Below are positions 43,045 to 51,067 of a DNA stretch of 64,000 bases, piece after piece. The stretch lies in assembly GCA_963774555.1 (NCBI GenBank), contig CAVZFL010000001.1, positions 1 through 64,000 of the forward strand, written 5' to 3'. This DNA comes from VRUE01 sp963774555. GTDB lineage: Bacteria > Actinomycetota > Thermoleophilia > Solirubrobacterales > 70-9. The stretch's first letter is position 1. The number at the start of each line of letters is the position of its first letter. The notes under the pieces were generated by a model. It saw nothing but the letters and a program-made list of their open reading frames with translations, was not told the DNA's origin and did no database searches. The translations under genes and the position numbers were made by a program.

Positions 43045-44844
43045 TCAGCGGGCGCAAGCGAGCAGCCTGGATTCGGTCTGAACTTCCGCCTGCCAGGGCA
43101 CCGGCGCGCCATCGGCGGGAATGGCGACTTCGGCGGAGCCCATGACCGATGGCAGTTCAATCGCAGGTTGACTGCCAAAGCGCCCCAACTTGATTCCGAC
43201 GGCGGTTCCTGGCGCCACCCGGTAGTTGAAGCCTCCAACCGGCAGTTCAAGCTTGAAGGTGGCGGTTCGACCAAGTTCTGGCGCCAGCGCCAGGCAGGCG
43301 CCGATGGCGCGCGCCTGCCCTTCGCTCTCGCTGACGAGCGTGGGCGGGCTGCCGTTCGAGTCCGGCTTTGGCCTGGCGACCGGCTCGGCCTCGATTTCCA
43401 GCGAGTTGACCAGCTCCTGATCGGCGGCTTCGCGCGCCTGCTGGCCGGTGGCAAGGAGTTCGCCGAGGTCATACGCAGGCGAGCCGTCAGCTTCGGTCAT
43501 CTCGAAATAGGCCCAGATCGGAAAGAGCATGTCAGGGTGCGAGTGAGTCGTGCTCTCGACCGACTCGACGGGGAGCCCATGGTCAACTTGATTTCGATCA
43601 AGCTCCAGTGCCGCCAGCGCGGCGCGGTTCGTTTCGCCCTCTGCCTGGAACAGGCGGCCCCCGGCGCGAAGGTTGGAGGCGTTCGCCATCAATGCCAGGC
43701 CGAAAACCACAACGGCGACCACGCCAATTGTCGTCGACCACCTAATCTCGGCCGCCAACTCGGCGATCACGAGCAGCGTCAGGATGCTCCCCATGTAGAC
43801 GTACCGGCTCGCTTCGGGGGTGCGTGCGGGATCAAGGCCCACAGCGACCAGGGCCAGGTAGAAGACCAGAGTGCCGATCAGCGTCCAGAAGTGGATCGAC
43901 CTCGGCGCGCGACGAATGTGGAGCGCGATCAGAGCACCGAGAACCAACGCCAGCGGATATCCCCAGTCCTGGCGGAGTTCGAGGACCGTGGGGAGACCGA
44001 TGCTGCCGGGGACGCGGAAGAGTCCGGTGACGCTTGCGCAGATCGCCGCCATTTGGTCAGCGATGCCACTGAACATGCTGCTGACCGAGGCCAGCGTGAC
44101 CTCGGTCTGCCCGAATTGGCGCGCCCAGAGAAACCACGCTACATAGAGCACGCCTGGGATGAGGACGATCCAGACCCGCCGCCATTCCGTTCGGCCCCCG
44201 AGCAACATCGCCAGTAGCGCTCCGAGCGCGAAGGCGATGCCGACGCTGAAGGAGCCGAGCGAGATCGTCAGCAACGCGCAGGCGAGAATGTCGCCGGCGC
44301 GGGTCCGTTTCCCCAGCGCCAGGAGCATCCCCAACCCCGCCGCCATGCCGAGGAGGTTCGGGAACTCGTATGCCCCCATTACCGTGTCCCAGCCAGCACC
44401 GAAGAAGGCGATCAGGACCGTCAGGGCCACGGCGACCGCCAGCGCCACGCGGGTCCTGACCAAGAAGAAGAAGAGCGTGGCGACAAGCAGGTGCAGGACG
44501 ACAGTCATCGCCTGATAGGGGAGGTGAGAACTCGCGCCCACCGTGCCGAACATCGCCTTGTAGAGGATCAGGGGGAAGGCGACCAAATGGCCGTTTTGCG
44601 GGTGCAGCAGCGTTTCAAGATTCCAGCCGCGGAAGACGACGAGGTAGTTCCACTCGTCGTTGATGAAGGTTTGGCCTTTCCCCCAGACGAGGATCAGAAG
44701 GGCGGCGAAGGCATAGGTCAAGCCCAGCACGGTGTAGGCCACGCGCGCCTCGCCGACGCGCCTCGCCCAGGCGGCGAAGCGGCCGACGATCGCCTCGATC
44801 GTCCGGAGCGGGTTGACTTGGGGAGTCAGCTGAACCGTCCCCAA
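43045..44844 (-). CDS. GT-C-like polytopic membrane protein, family copy 2
   Basis: A 599-residue membrane protein with about 11-12 helices, related to 44883-46589 and 25173-26867. The signature order is FINDEWNYLVVF, LLHPQNGHLVAFPLILYKAMFG, YEFPNLLGMAAGLGMLLALG, FLWARQFGQTE and GLFRVPG. The last about 200 residues are outside, ending in a beta-rich domain between two cysteines (ACLALAPE to LLACAR). In copy 3 the same domain ends SCFSLIP to LVCPAVP, suggesting a disulphide. It follows its paralogue by 38 bases in the same direction. Glycosyl transfer is an inference from the acidic first loop. Confidence 0.72.
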   Translation of the reverse strand: MGTVQLTPQVNPLRTIEAIVGRFAAWARRVGEARVAYTVLGLTYAFAALLILVWGKGQTFINDEWNYLVVFRGWNLETLLHPQNGHLVAFPLILYKAMFGTVGASSHLPYQAMTVVLHLLVATLFFFLVRTRVALAVAVALTVLIAFFGAGWDTVMGAYEFPNLLGMAAGLGMLLALGKRTRAGDILACALLTISLGSFSVGIAFALGALLAMLLGGRTEWRRVWIVLIPGVLYVAWFLWARQFGQTEVTLASVSSMFSGIADQMAAICASVTGLFRVPGSIGLPTVLELRQDWGYPLALVLGALIALHIRRAPRSIHFWTLIGTLVFYLALVAVGLDPARTPEASRYVYMGSILTLLVIAELAAEIRWSTTIGVVAVVVFGLALMANASNLRAGGRLFQAEGETNRAALAALELDRNQVDHGLPVESVESTTHSHPDMLFPIWAYFEMTEADGSPAYDLGELLATGQQAREAADQELVNSLEIEAEPVARPKPDSNGSPPTLVSESEGQARAIGACLALAPELGRTATFKLELPVGGFNYRVAPGTAVGIKLGRFGSQPAIELPSVMGSAEVAIPADGAPVPWQAEVQTESRLLACAR

Positions 44845-44882
44845 GCTCGAGTGGCGAGCACCATAGAGGCGGGCAGTCTAGG

Positions 44883-46589
44883 TCAGGGGACCGCTGGACA
44901 AACGAGCGTCGGGGCGCTGGCGTTCATCGCAACCGTCCACGGAGCGCTTGGGGAAGGGGCCGGCACGACGATCCGGTTGGCGCCGGACCGCGCTGGCAGG
45001 GAGATCGCCGGCAGGTCCGCGAAGCGCCCGATCGACACTTCCACGGGCACCGACGACCTGTAGGCGACGCCACCTTGCTCGAAGTGGACGAGGGCCGTCG
45101 TCTTCAGGCCCGGGCGCGGAATGAGCGAAAAGCAGCTCCCGTGCTGCTGCGGCGCAGGGTCGCCGGTCCGTACCGCGACCTCCAGCGCAGGGGTGCCGTG
45201 GGGCGGAACAATGCTTTGCACGGGTTCCGGCGCGATACCCATAACTCGGACAAGCTCTTCGTCGGCAACCTGGCGTGCGCCAGGCGCGAAAGCTTCCAGT
45301 TCCGCTTGCGAGTAGGCGGGCAGGCCGAAGTCGGCGTCCAGTTCGTGGAACTGCCCGACGGAGAAGTTCATCGCCCCGGGGGGTTCCTCGAGCGTTATCG
45401 ACCCCTTTGCGGCGGGGCCGGCGATCTCCACCGCGGCCAGCTTGGCCCGGGTCGCGGAGGACTGCGCTCTCAGGGACTGAGCAACATCACCCAGTTCGGC
45501 AATGTTGGCGCAGATCGAAAAGGCGAAAACAATCGCGACGCTGACCAACACGGCGCGGCTGGGACGGTAGGGAGCCAGCAACTCGGCCACGGCAAGCAGC
45601 ATGAACACCGAGCCGACATAGACGAACCTGGTATCGAAGGTGTTGCGGAACTCATTGAGGGCAATGCCGACGAGGAAGAAGTAGGCGAGCAGCACCACGA
45701 TCGCGACAATCGCGTCGTTGCTCGGACGCGGCGCGCGGCGCAGGCGCCAGCAGACGAGCACCGCAAGTCCGCCGACGAGGACCGGACCCCATGTCGTCCG
45801 AATCGGTACCGGGTTTTCGGTCGGCAGAGGACCGTTGGGCGTGGTGAATAGGCCGGTCAGTCCTGCCATAACGGCGCTCGCCTGGTCGGCGAGAGCGGAG
45901 CCGATGATCTTGAGGTTGTGCACGTACAGGTGCTGTTGGTGGAACTTGGTCGCCCAGATCGCCCAGGCGACATAGGCGAGAAGAGGGATCGCGGCCACCC
46001 AGCAACGACGCAGGCGCTCGCCGCGGGGCCGAAGCGCAAGCGCGGCTATCGCCCCGGCCGCGAAGACGATGCCGAGGCTGTAGGCGGCGATCGAGACGGT
46101 GAGCAGGAAGCAGGCGCCGACGTCGCCCTTGAGGTCACCGCGTCGCAGGACGAGCAGGGCCGCAAGGCCGGTAGCGAGGCCCAGAAGGTTGGGGTAGGCG
46201 AAGGTCGGCAGGATCACGTCGGCGCCCGCCCCGTAGAAGAGGATCAGGGTCGCCGCGGCGAACGCCAGCAGGTCGCCGATGCTGGCCCGGATCAAGGTGA
46301 AGAGAAGCGCGGCCACAGCGGCTGAGAAGGCAAGGTTGACGAGCTGGTACGGGACCTGCGACTCCAGGCCGAAGGTGGCGAACATCCCCTTGTAGAGGAC
46401 CAGGGAGAGAACCATCAGGTGGCCGTTGTGGGGAGTGAGCAGGGTTTCCGGTGACCACGAGCGGTAGGCGTAGAGGTAGCCCCAGACATCGACGAGCGGC
46501 GTCAGACCTCGGGCCAGGTAGAGCAGCAAGAGCGTCGAGGTGAGGATTGCGCAGCCGAGCGCCAAGATCGGCCAGTGGCGCTTCAGCAT
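44883..46589 (-). CDS. GT-C-like polytopic membrane protein, family copy 3
   Basis: A 568-residue paralogue of the gene just downstream. Shared segments are LVDVWGYLYAYRSW, LLTPHNGHLMVLSLVLYKGMF, FAYPNLLGLATGLAALLVL, IWATKFHQQH and GLFTTPN. About 11 helices are followed by an extracytoplasmic tail with a two-Cys beta-rich domain (SCFSLIPRP to LVCPAVP). It starts five bases after the stop of the YhaM-like gene, so it probably belongs to a three-gene operon. The first-loop acidic motif is DVW instead of DEW, one Glu less than in copies 1 and 2. Confidence 0.72.
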   Translation of the reverse strand: MLKRHWPILALGCAILTSTLLLLYLARGLTPLVDVWGYLYAYRSWSPETLLTPHNGHLMVLSLVLYKGMFATFGLESQVPYQLVNLAFSAAVAALLFTLIRASIGDLLAFAAATLILFYGAGADVILPTFAYPNLLGLATGLAALLVLRRGDLKGDVGACFLLTVSIAAYSLGIVFAAGAIAALALRPRGERLRRCWVAAIPLLAYVAWAIWATKFHQQHLYVHNLKIIGSALADQASAVMAGLTGLFTTPNGPLPTENPVPIRTTWGPVLVGGLAVLVCWRLRRAPRPSNDAIVAIVVLLAYFFLVGIALNEFRNTFDTRFVYVGSVFMLLAVAELLAPYRPSRAVLVSVAIVFAFSICANIAELGDVAQSLRAQSSATRAKLAAVEIAGPAAKGSITLEEPPGAMNFSVGQFHELDADFGLPAYSQAELEAFAPGARQVADEELVRVMGIAPEPVQSIVPPHGTPALEVAVRTGDPAPQQHGSCFSLIPRPGLKTTALVHFEQGGVAYRSSVPVEVSIGRFADLPAISLPARSGANRIVVPAPSPSAPWTVAMNASAPTLVCPAVP

Positions 46590-46594
46590 CGGCG

Positions 46595-47590
46595 TCAGGC
46601 GGCGCGCTGGCCGAAGTAAGCCGAGCCCGACAGGGCTCTGTCAAACCCAGACCAGGACTCGCCGGCGGGGAGCTGGCGCTCGAGGCGGTCGAAGCTGCCG
46701 AGGCGGCCGCCGAGGTTGTCGATCATGTGGACGAGGACGGCCTCGCGGGTGGCGGGGACGACGGGGGAGCCGTGTTCGAGCGAGCCGTGGTGGGCGAGGA
46801 TGATGTGCAGGACGGCCTGGGCGAGGGCGGGGTCGAAGCCCGGGATCTCCTCGATCTGGCGGCGCACCTTGTAGTAGCCGAGCGGGATCTCGCCCTGTAG
46901 GCGGCCGGCGTCGGTGAGGTCGATCGCCAGCGGATCGTCGTTGTAGGCCTCGGTCTTGCCGATGTCGTGGAGGAGGGCGCCGGTGACGGCGACGTCGCGG
47001 TCGATGCCTGGGAAGAAGGCGGCGGCGGCGCTGACCGCCTGGGCGACCGAGAGGGTGTGCTCGAGCAGGCCGTGGCGGTAGGCCTGGTGGTAGACCTTGG
47101 CCGCCGGGGCGTCGCGGAAGCGGCCCCAGATCTCGGAGTCCTCGCCGAAGAAGCGCTCGAGCAGGTAGCGCAGCTGGCGGTCCTGGACGGTCGCCAGCAG
47201 CTCGCGCAGGTCGCTCTCGAGGCGCTCGAAGGAGACCTCCGACTCGACCGCGAGGTCCTCGGTCCGGTACTCGTCCGCCGCTGCCTCGCGCAGGCCGGTG
47301 AGCTTGATCTTCGACCCCCAGCGGTCGCTCACCTCGAAGAGGCCGCTGACGTGGACGGGGGTGCCGGGAGCGGCGAGCGCGTAGAGCGCCTCGGCTTCCT
47401 CCCAGGCCACTGCCTCGCAGGAGCCGCTGGAATCGCCGAGCGCCAGCCGCAGCCAGGGCTCGCCGTTGCGCTTGCGCCGCAGCTCCCGCTCGCGGACGGC
47501 GTAGACGCCACCGACCCGCTGCCCGTCCTCCAGCTCGCCGAGCGGCACCCGGGTTTCGATCAGTGTCTCGGTGAGAGCCTGCTGCTCCAT
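46595..47590 (-). CDS. HD-domain 3'-5' exoribonuclease, YhaM-like
   Basis: The 331-residue protein (ATG 47590) has an N-terminal OB-fold (VGGVYAVRERELRRKRNGEP and WLRLALGDSSGSCEA) and a C-terminal HD domain. The metal ligands are visible in HQAYRHGLLEHTLSV (His168, His173, His178), GALLHDIGKTEAY (His208, Asp209) and LAHHGSLEHGSP. This order and length match YhaM/CBF1-type exonucleases acting on RNA and DNA 3' ends. The two GT-C-like genes that follow are probably on the same transcript. Confidence 0.88.
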   Translation of the reverse strand: MEQQALTETLIETRVPLGELEDGQRVGGVYAVRERELRRKRNGEPWLRLALGDSSGSCEAVAWEEAEALYALAAPGTPVHVSGLFEVSDRWGSKIKLTGLREAAADEYRTEDLAVESEVSFERLESDLRELLATVQDRQLRYLLERFFGEDSEIWGRFRDAPAAKVYHQAYRHGLLEHTLSVAQAVSAAAAFFPGIDRDVAVTGALLHDIGKTEAYNDDPLAIDLTDAGRLQGEIPLGYYKVRRQIEEIPGFDPALAQAVLHIILAHHGSLEHGSPVVPATREAVLVHMIDNLGGRLGSFDRLERQLPAGESWSGFDRALSGSAYFGQRAA

Positions 47591-47632
47591 CGGCAATTTT
47601 CAAAGTAGTGACGGGCGCGGACGGCGCCAAGC

Positions 47633-47671
47633 GGTCGCACTTCCCGCCGGATAGCGGGCAGAAGTGCGACC
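47633..47671 (-). terminator. Bulged hairpin downstream of crcB
   Basis: GGTCGCACTTC (47633-47643) pairs with GAAGTGCGACC (47661-47671); an inner CCGC/GCGG stem (644-647/654-657) is set off by a 3-nt bulge. It lies 15 bases beyond the second crcB stop and is the likely end of the crcB transcript. No T-run. Confidence 0.55.
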
Positions 47672-47685
47672 CGACGGAATCGAGG

Positions 47686-48051
47686 CTAGAGCGCCGATCC
47701 CAGCCAGTGCCCGACAACGATCGCGGCGAAGCCGGCGATCAGGGAGAGGCCGAGGTTGAGCCAGACCAGGTGGGTGTGGCCGGCGTCGGCGAGCCGGTGC
47801 GAGTCGAGCATCCAGGTGGAAAAGGTGGTGAAGGAGCCGATGCCGCCACCGGCGACGATCACCAGCGCCTCGCCTTCGAGGGCGAAGCCGGCGACGAGGC
47901 CGAGGACGAGAGTGCCGGCGAGGTTTATCCCCAGCACGCCGAGCGGGAAGGGGTGGTCGCTGCGGGCGGTGACGGCGGCGTCGATCAGGAAGCGGGCCGC
48001 GGCGGCGGTGCCGCCGAGCAGGCCGACCGCGATCCACCCCGCTGCGCTCAT
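47686..48051 (-). CDS. crcB: Fluoride channel CrcB/Fluc, second subunit
   Basis: A 121-residue protein with four helices and the Fluc motifs: GGTAAAARFLIDAAV at the start, LGINLAGTLVLGLV, and GSFTTFSTWMLD (the TTFST fluoride path). Starts at ATG 48051, overlapping the first crcB stop by four bases. Tandem crcB pairs typically form heterodimeric channels in opposite orientation, exporting fluoride. Confidence 0.94.
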   Translation of the reverse strand: MSAAGWIAVGLLGGTAAAARFLIDAAVTARSDHPFPLGVLGINLAGTLVLGLVAGFALEGEALVIVAGGGIGSFTTFSTWMLDSHRLADAGHTHLVWLNLGLSLIAGFAAIVVGHWLGSAL

Positions 48052-48449
48052 CCGACCGCCTCGGGGCGCCGCTCGAGCGCGATCCCGGCCCGGACACAGG
48101 CGAAACCGGCCAGCAGCGTCGCTCCAAGGTAGGACAGGGCGAGCCCGAGGTGTCCGGCGTCGACCATTTCGAACAGCTCCAGCTGCAAGGTGGAGAAGGT
48201 CGTCAGGGTGCCGCAGATCCCGGTGGTGAGAAAGGGGTGGGCGAGGTTCTCCTCGGGGTGGTCGCCCAGTCGGGCGAAGAAGTAGCCGAGTGCCAAGGCA
48301 CCGAGCATGTTGACGACGAAGGTCCCCCAGGGCCAGCCGCCGGGACCATGTGGAGTCGCCTGCGCGAGGCCAACGCGGGCCAGAGCGCCCAGCACTCCAC
48401 CTACGTAGATCGCAGCCAGGCGGCGAAGCTCGAACCGGGTGATTCGCAT
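48048..48449 (-). CDS. crcB: Fluoride channel CrcB/Fluc, first subunit
   Basis: A 133-residue four-helix protein with GGVLGALARVGLAQ, FVVNMLGALALGYFFAR and CGTLTTFSTLQLELF, the Fluc signature. AGGAGA lies upstream of ATG 48449. The leader carries a fluoride riboswitch (48479-48540), so expression should rise with fluoride. Coupled by ATGA to the second crcB. Confidence 0.95.
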   Translation of the reverse strand: MRITRFELRRLAAIYVGGVLGALARVGLAQATPHGPGGWPWGTFVVNMLGALALGYFFARLGDHPEENLAHPFLTTGICGTLTTFSTLQLELFEMVDAGHLGLALSYLGATLLAGFACVRAGIALERRPEAVG

Positions 48450-48478
48450 GACGATCTCCTATCAGCGTCAATAGACGT

Positions 48479-48540
48479 GGTAGGGACCGTCAGCGGAGAA
48501 CCCGCGCTTATGAAGGAGCGAGCCCCATCGCTCGAAGGAG
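48479..48540 (-). ncRNA. Fluoride riboswitch (crcB motif)
   Basis: On the minus strand the leader reads GAGCGATGGGGCTCGCTC, a spacer, GCGGGTTCTCCGC, then GCTGACGGTCCCTACC. This fits the crcB motif, in which a GATGG..GTTCGCC-like 5' part and a TGATGACTCCTACC-like 3' part form the pseudoknotted fluoride pocket. It ends 29 bases before the crcB start codon, close enough to control translation or an anti-terminator. The bounds are approximate. The call rests on consensus matching and on the crcB genes downstream. Confidence 0.85.
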
Positions 48541-48554
48541 CAGAATAGCGACCG

Positions 48555-48980
48555 CTACGCCGGCGCGAGGACGGTGAGCCCGTGCTCGCGCGCGCCCTCG
48601 GCGAGGCGGTTGTCGTAAGTGAGGATCAGATCGAGCGGGCTGACCTCGGCAAGCTGGACCGCGGTGGCCAGATGCAGGGCATCGAGGGTGGCGACCGAGG
48701 CCGGCGAGATCATCTCGGCCTCGGCGAAGAGCGGTTCCTCCAGGGGGATCGCGGCGATCGGCTTGAGTATCTCCTCCGCCAGCGAGAGCACCTGCACGGC
48801 CTCACCGGCGGCCGCGGCACGCACCTCCCAGCGTCGTGCCAGCCGCCGCATCTCGATCCAGAGCAGGCGGCTCGAAACGACCTCGTCGATGCCCCCGAGC
48901 GCGGCCTCGATCGCCGGCCGGTCCGGCTCGTTGAGCAGAACACGACCGAGAGCGCTGGTGTCGACGTAGGCGAGGCGCAA
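48555..48980 (-). CDS. vapC: VapC-type PIN-domain toxin
   Basis: A 141-residue PIN domain from TTG 48980: LRLAYVDTSALGRVLLNEPD (first catalytic Asp), SSRLLWIEMRRLARR (Glu), ATLDALHLATAVQL (third acidic site) and LILTYDNRLAEGA. It starts five bases after the antitoxin stop. A longer frame upstream overlaps the antitoxin and is not real. Confidence 0.87.
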   Translation of the reverse strand: MRLAYVDTSALGRVLLNEPDRPAIEAALGGIDEVVSSRLLWIEMRRLARRWEVRAAAAGEAVQVLSLAEEILKPIAAIPLEEPLFAEAEMISPASVATLDALHLATAVQLAEVSPLDLILTYDNRLAEGAREHGLTVLAPA

Positions 48981-48985
48981 CGCGA

Positions 48986-49288
48986 CTATTCCAGGCCCTT
49001 GCGGCTCTCGTCGAGGAAGACATCGGTCGAGCCCGCGGGTGCAGGGGCGCCGAAGCGACCTTCGGCCTCCAAGCGCCCGATCGTCTCCGAAAGCCGCTCG
49101 CTCCCGGTCGGCAAGGCGACGCCGTACAGCTCGGCCAGCATCTCCCGAAACTCGTTGCCGGCCAGGGGCACCACCCGGGCGACCTCGCGTCCGTGCTCGG
49201 TCACGGTCAGCGCCTCCCCCGCCTTGACCCTTTGCAGGTACTTGCTGAGATTCTGGCGCAGCTCCCTGACTCCGACAGTAGATTTCAT
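48986..49288 (-). CDS. Phd/YefM-type antitoxin
   Basis: A 100-residue protein with the Phd signature STVGVRELRQNLSKYLQRVK, GEALTVTEHGREVARVVPL, followed by a C-terminal tail that should wrap the PIN toxin encoded next. The spacing to the toxin gene is five bases. It probably represses its own operon. Confidence 0.88.
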   Translation of the reverse strand: MKSTVGVRELRQNLSKYLQRVKAGEALTVTEHGREVARVVPLAGNEFREMLAELYGVALPTGSERLSETIGRLEAEGRFGAPAPAGSTDVFLDESRKGLE

Positions 49289-49321
49289 TGTGCGCCATAC
49301 CGTAGCACTTCATCTGCATAG

Positions 49322-49867
49322 TCAAGAGTCGGAGCCATTGGCCTGGGCGACGATCCCTTCTACCATGCTCCGAACTGCCTCGATCCGACTTGCGGAGATG
49401 GGGAGCTTGGGGACTCGCCGAGCCAGCTCCACCGGATCGGCAAGGCCGTGGCGGAGGGCCTCCTCGACGAACTCCCAGTCACGCTCGCGCCCGGCAACGC
49501 ACTTGGAAAGCAGCAGGTCGTGGACCTCGAGGCACCAGCCGGTGGCGCCGCCGGTGTTCTCGTTCTCGACCCGCACCAGCCGCTGTTCCCAACCGCCGGG
49601 CATCGTGGCGGTCTCGGGTCCGACGGCGTGGGCGTAGTAACCGTAGGTGGCGTCGAAGTAGGAGCCATCGCCAAGGCTGCTGTCGATCTCATCGGCCCGC
49701 TCGGGGTGGTTGCGTGGATAGACGTCCGCCTCACGCGAGGCGAGCAGCGACTCGGGCGCGTCGGGAAACTGGCCGAGGATCGCCTGGCTGCCGATCACGA
49801 CGATCTCGCTGTCTCCCGTCACCGCCGCCGCGGCCCGCAGGACATGCTCGAGCTCAGCCCGCCGCAA
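49322..49867 (-). CDS. Nucleotidyltransferase-like protein (DUF6036 type)
   Basis: A 181-residue protein. EIVVIGSQAILGQFPDAP is a nucleotidyltransferase-fold glycine-serine motif, followed by SREADVYPRN with the likely metal-binding Asp. The C-terminal half has LEVHDLLLSKCVAGRERDWEFV, as in DUF6036/AbiEii-like nucleotidyltransferases found in toxin-antitoxin pairs. It starts six bases after the HTH gene at 49874, so the two are one operon. A toxin role is inferred. Confidence 0.7.
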   Translation of the reverse strand: MRRAELEHVLRAAAAVTGDSEIVVIGSQAILGQFPDAPESLLASREADVYPRNHPERADEIDSSLGDGSYFDATYGYYAHAVGPETATMPGGWEQRLVRVENENTGGATGWCLEVHDLLLSKCVAGRERDWEFVEEALRHGLADPVELARRVPKLPISASRIEAVRSMVEGIVAQANGSDS

Positions 49868-49873
49868 CTGTCC

Positions 49874-50581
49874 CTACCGCGTCGTCTCGATGATCCGCCG
49901 TCGCTCCTGCTCGTTCAACACACCGGCGAAGGGGCTGTTCTGGCGCAGGTCCCTGCCCTCCTGGGTGTCGGCGACGATTGCAGCGGAGATCTCCTCGATC
50001 GGGCGGGCGAGGAGGGCGCGCCAGCGCTCGGCGTAGCGAGGGTGCAACCGGCCCGCGGAGGCGAGCCGCTCGATCCTGTCCCCTGCCTCTTCGATCAACC
50101 GATCATCGAGGCGCTCGGCGAGGAGCGCGTGGTAGGAGAAGGCGCGCCGCTCCGCGGTGCGGTGCGCATCTGGCGGCGAGGTTCGGGCCTTCTCCTGCAA
50201 AGAGCCGACCGTGCCCACGACCCTGGCTGCAGCGTCCCGGCGCCGCTCCAGCGCTTTGGCAAGCAGATGCCGGTGGTGGCCTTCGCCGATCAGCTCGTCG
50301 ATCGCCTCGCGCAACTCGACGACGAACTGCCGCGGAACCTCGCGGCGGCCCTGCGGCGTCAGCACGATCGGGATCTGACCGGCGGCGACCCAGCGGTCGA
50401 GCGCGGTCTGACTGACGCCGAGGATGTGAGCAGCTCGGGAGCGCGAGAGGGTCGGACCGAGCCGTGACTCGAGGTCGCGGCGCACAGGCGCCACGTCCGC
50501 TGCGGCCTGCGAGAACCGTTCGACGCGGCGGAGCCGCACGATTCCATCGACCAGCTTGCTGCTCTCGGCGACGCTTGCCAT
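49874..50581 (-). CDS. HTH protein paired with the nucleotidyltransferase
   Basis: A 235-residue protein with a central helix-turn-helix (SRSRAAHILGVSQTALDRWV then GQIPIVLTPQGRREVP, a MerR/excisionase-like arrangement) and a long helical, charged C-terminus. It probably represses its operon and may neutralise the nucleotidyltransferase encoded next. On its strand TATAAAT (50604-50598) is a good -10 element. The promoter region is shared with the divergent arsR. Confidence 0.7.
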   Translation of the reverse strand: MASVAESSKLVDGIVRLRRVERFSQAAADVAPVRRDLESRLGPTLSRSRAAHILGVSQTALDRWVAAGQIPIVLTPQGRREVPRQFVVELREAIDELIGEGHHRHLLAKALERRRDAAARVVGTVGSLQEKARTSPPDAHRTAERRAFSYHALLAERLDDRLIEEAGDRIERLASAGRLHPRYAERWRALLARPIEEISAAIVADTQEGRDLRQNSPFAGVLNEQERRRIIETTR

Positions 50582-50604
50582 TGGCCCAGCGTAGCGGATT
50601 TATA

Positions 50605-50634
50605 TTGAGGAAAACAGGCTAAATTTCTTAATAT
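50605..50634 (+). promoter_or_regulatory. arsR promoter
   Basis: TTGAGG (50605-50610) and TAATAT (50629-50634) are separated by 18 bases, a standard vegetative promoter in an otherwise GC-rich region. The arsR operator begins five bases downstream, at the expected transcription start. Confidence 0.7.
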
Positions 50635-50638
50635 CAGT

Positions 50639-50660
50639 TTCATTGAAGTACATCAATGAA
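50639..50660 (+). promoter_or_regulatory. ArsR operator
   Basis: TTCATTGA (50639-50646), AGTACA, TCAATGAA (50653-50660): a perfect 8-bp inverted repeat at the start of the ars transcript. ArsR-family repressors bind such ATCAA/TTGAT-like repeats; the adjacent arsR makes this a likely autoregulatory site. Confidence 0.75.
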
Positions 50661-50681
50661 TTGATGCTAGGGTCCAGTCCA

Positions 50682-51065
50682 ATGACCGACCTTCCCGTGA
50701 TCGAGTGCTGCACGCCGCTGGCGGGTTCGTCGCTGACGGACGAGCGGGCCGGCGAACTCGAGGCGGTGCTGAAGGCGCTCGCCGACCGGCATCGGCTGCG
50801 GATCGTCAACCTGCTGCTGCGGGCGGGCGGTGAGCCGGTCTGCGTTTGCGAGGTGCAGCCGCTGCTCGGGCTCTCGCAGGGAACGGTGAGCTACCACCTC
50901 AAGCAGCTCGTCGAGGTGGGTGTGATCGCCCGCGAAGGGCGCGGCACCTACAGCTACTTCAGCCTCGTCCCCGGCGCGCTCGACGCCGTGCGCGAAGTCT
51001 TCTCGGCGCCGGCGCGAGTCGCGGTCGAGGCCGATCCAAGCGCCAAGCCGGTCGCCTGCTGCTGA
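50682..51065 (+). CDS. arsR: ArsR/SmtB-family arsenical-responsive repressor
   Basis: A 127-residue winged-helix repressor from ATG 50682 (AGGG at 50669-50672). Motifs: LKALADRHRLRIVNLLL, then EPVCVCEVQPLLGLSQGTVSYHLKQL, with Cys54 and Cys56 in the classical CVC arsenite-binding site on the recognition-helix side. Extra Cys pairs occur at both ends (Cys9-Cys10, Cys126-Cys127). It leads an operon with an aquaglyceroporin and an arsenate reductase, three bases before the former, and has a clear promoter and operator upstream. Confidence 0.94.
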   Translation: MTDLPVIECCTPLAGSSLTDERAGELEAVLKALADRHRLRIVNLLLRAGGEPVCVCEVQPLLGLSQGTVSYHLKQLVEVGVIAREGRGTYSYFSLVPGALDAVREVFSAPARVAVEADPSAKPVACC

Positions 51066-51067
51066 AC

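Noticed and set aside
9071..50581. A mobile genomic island covering the toxin-antitoxin genes
   Set aside because: No integrase, transposase, tRNA gene or direct attachment repeats were seen; the TA modules are scattered among core-type genes.
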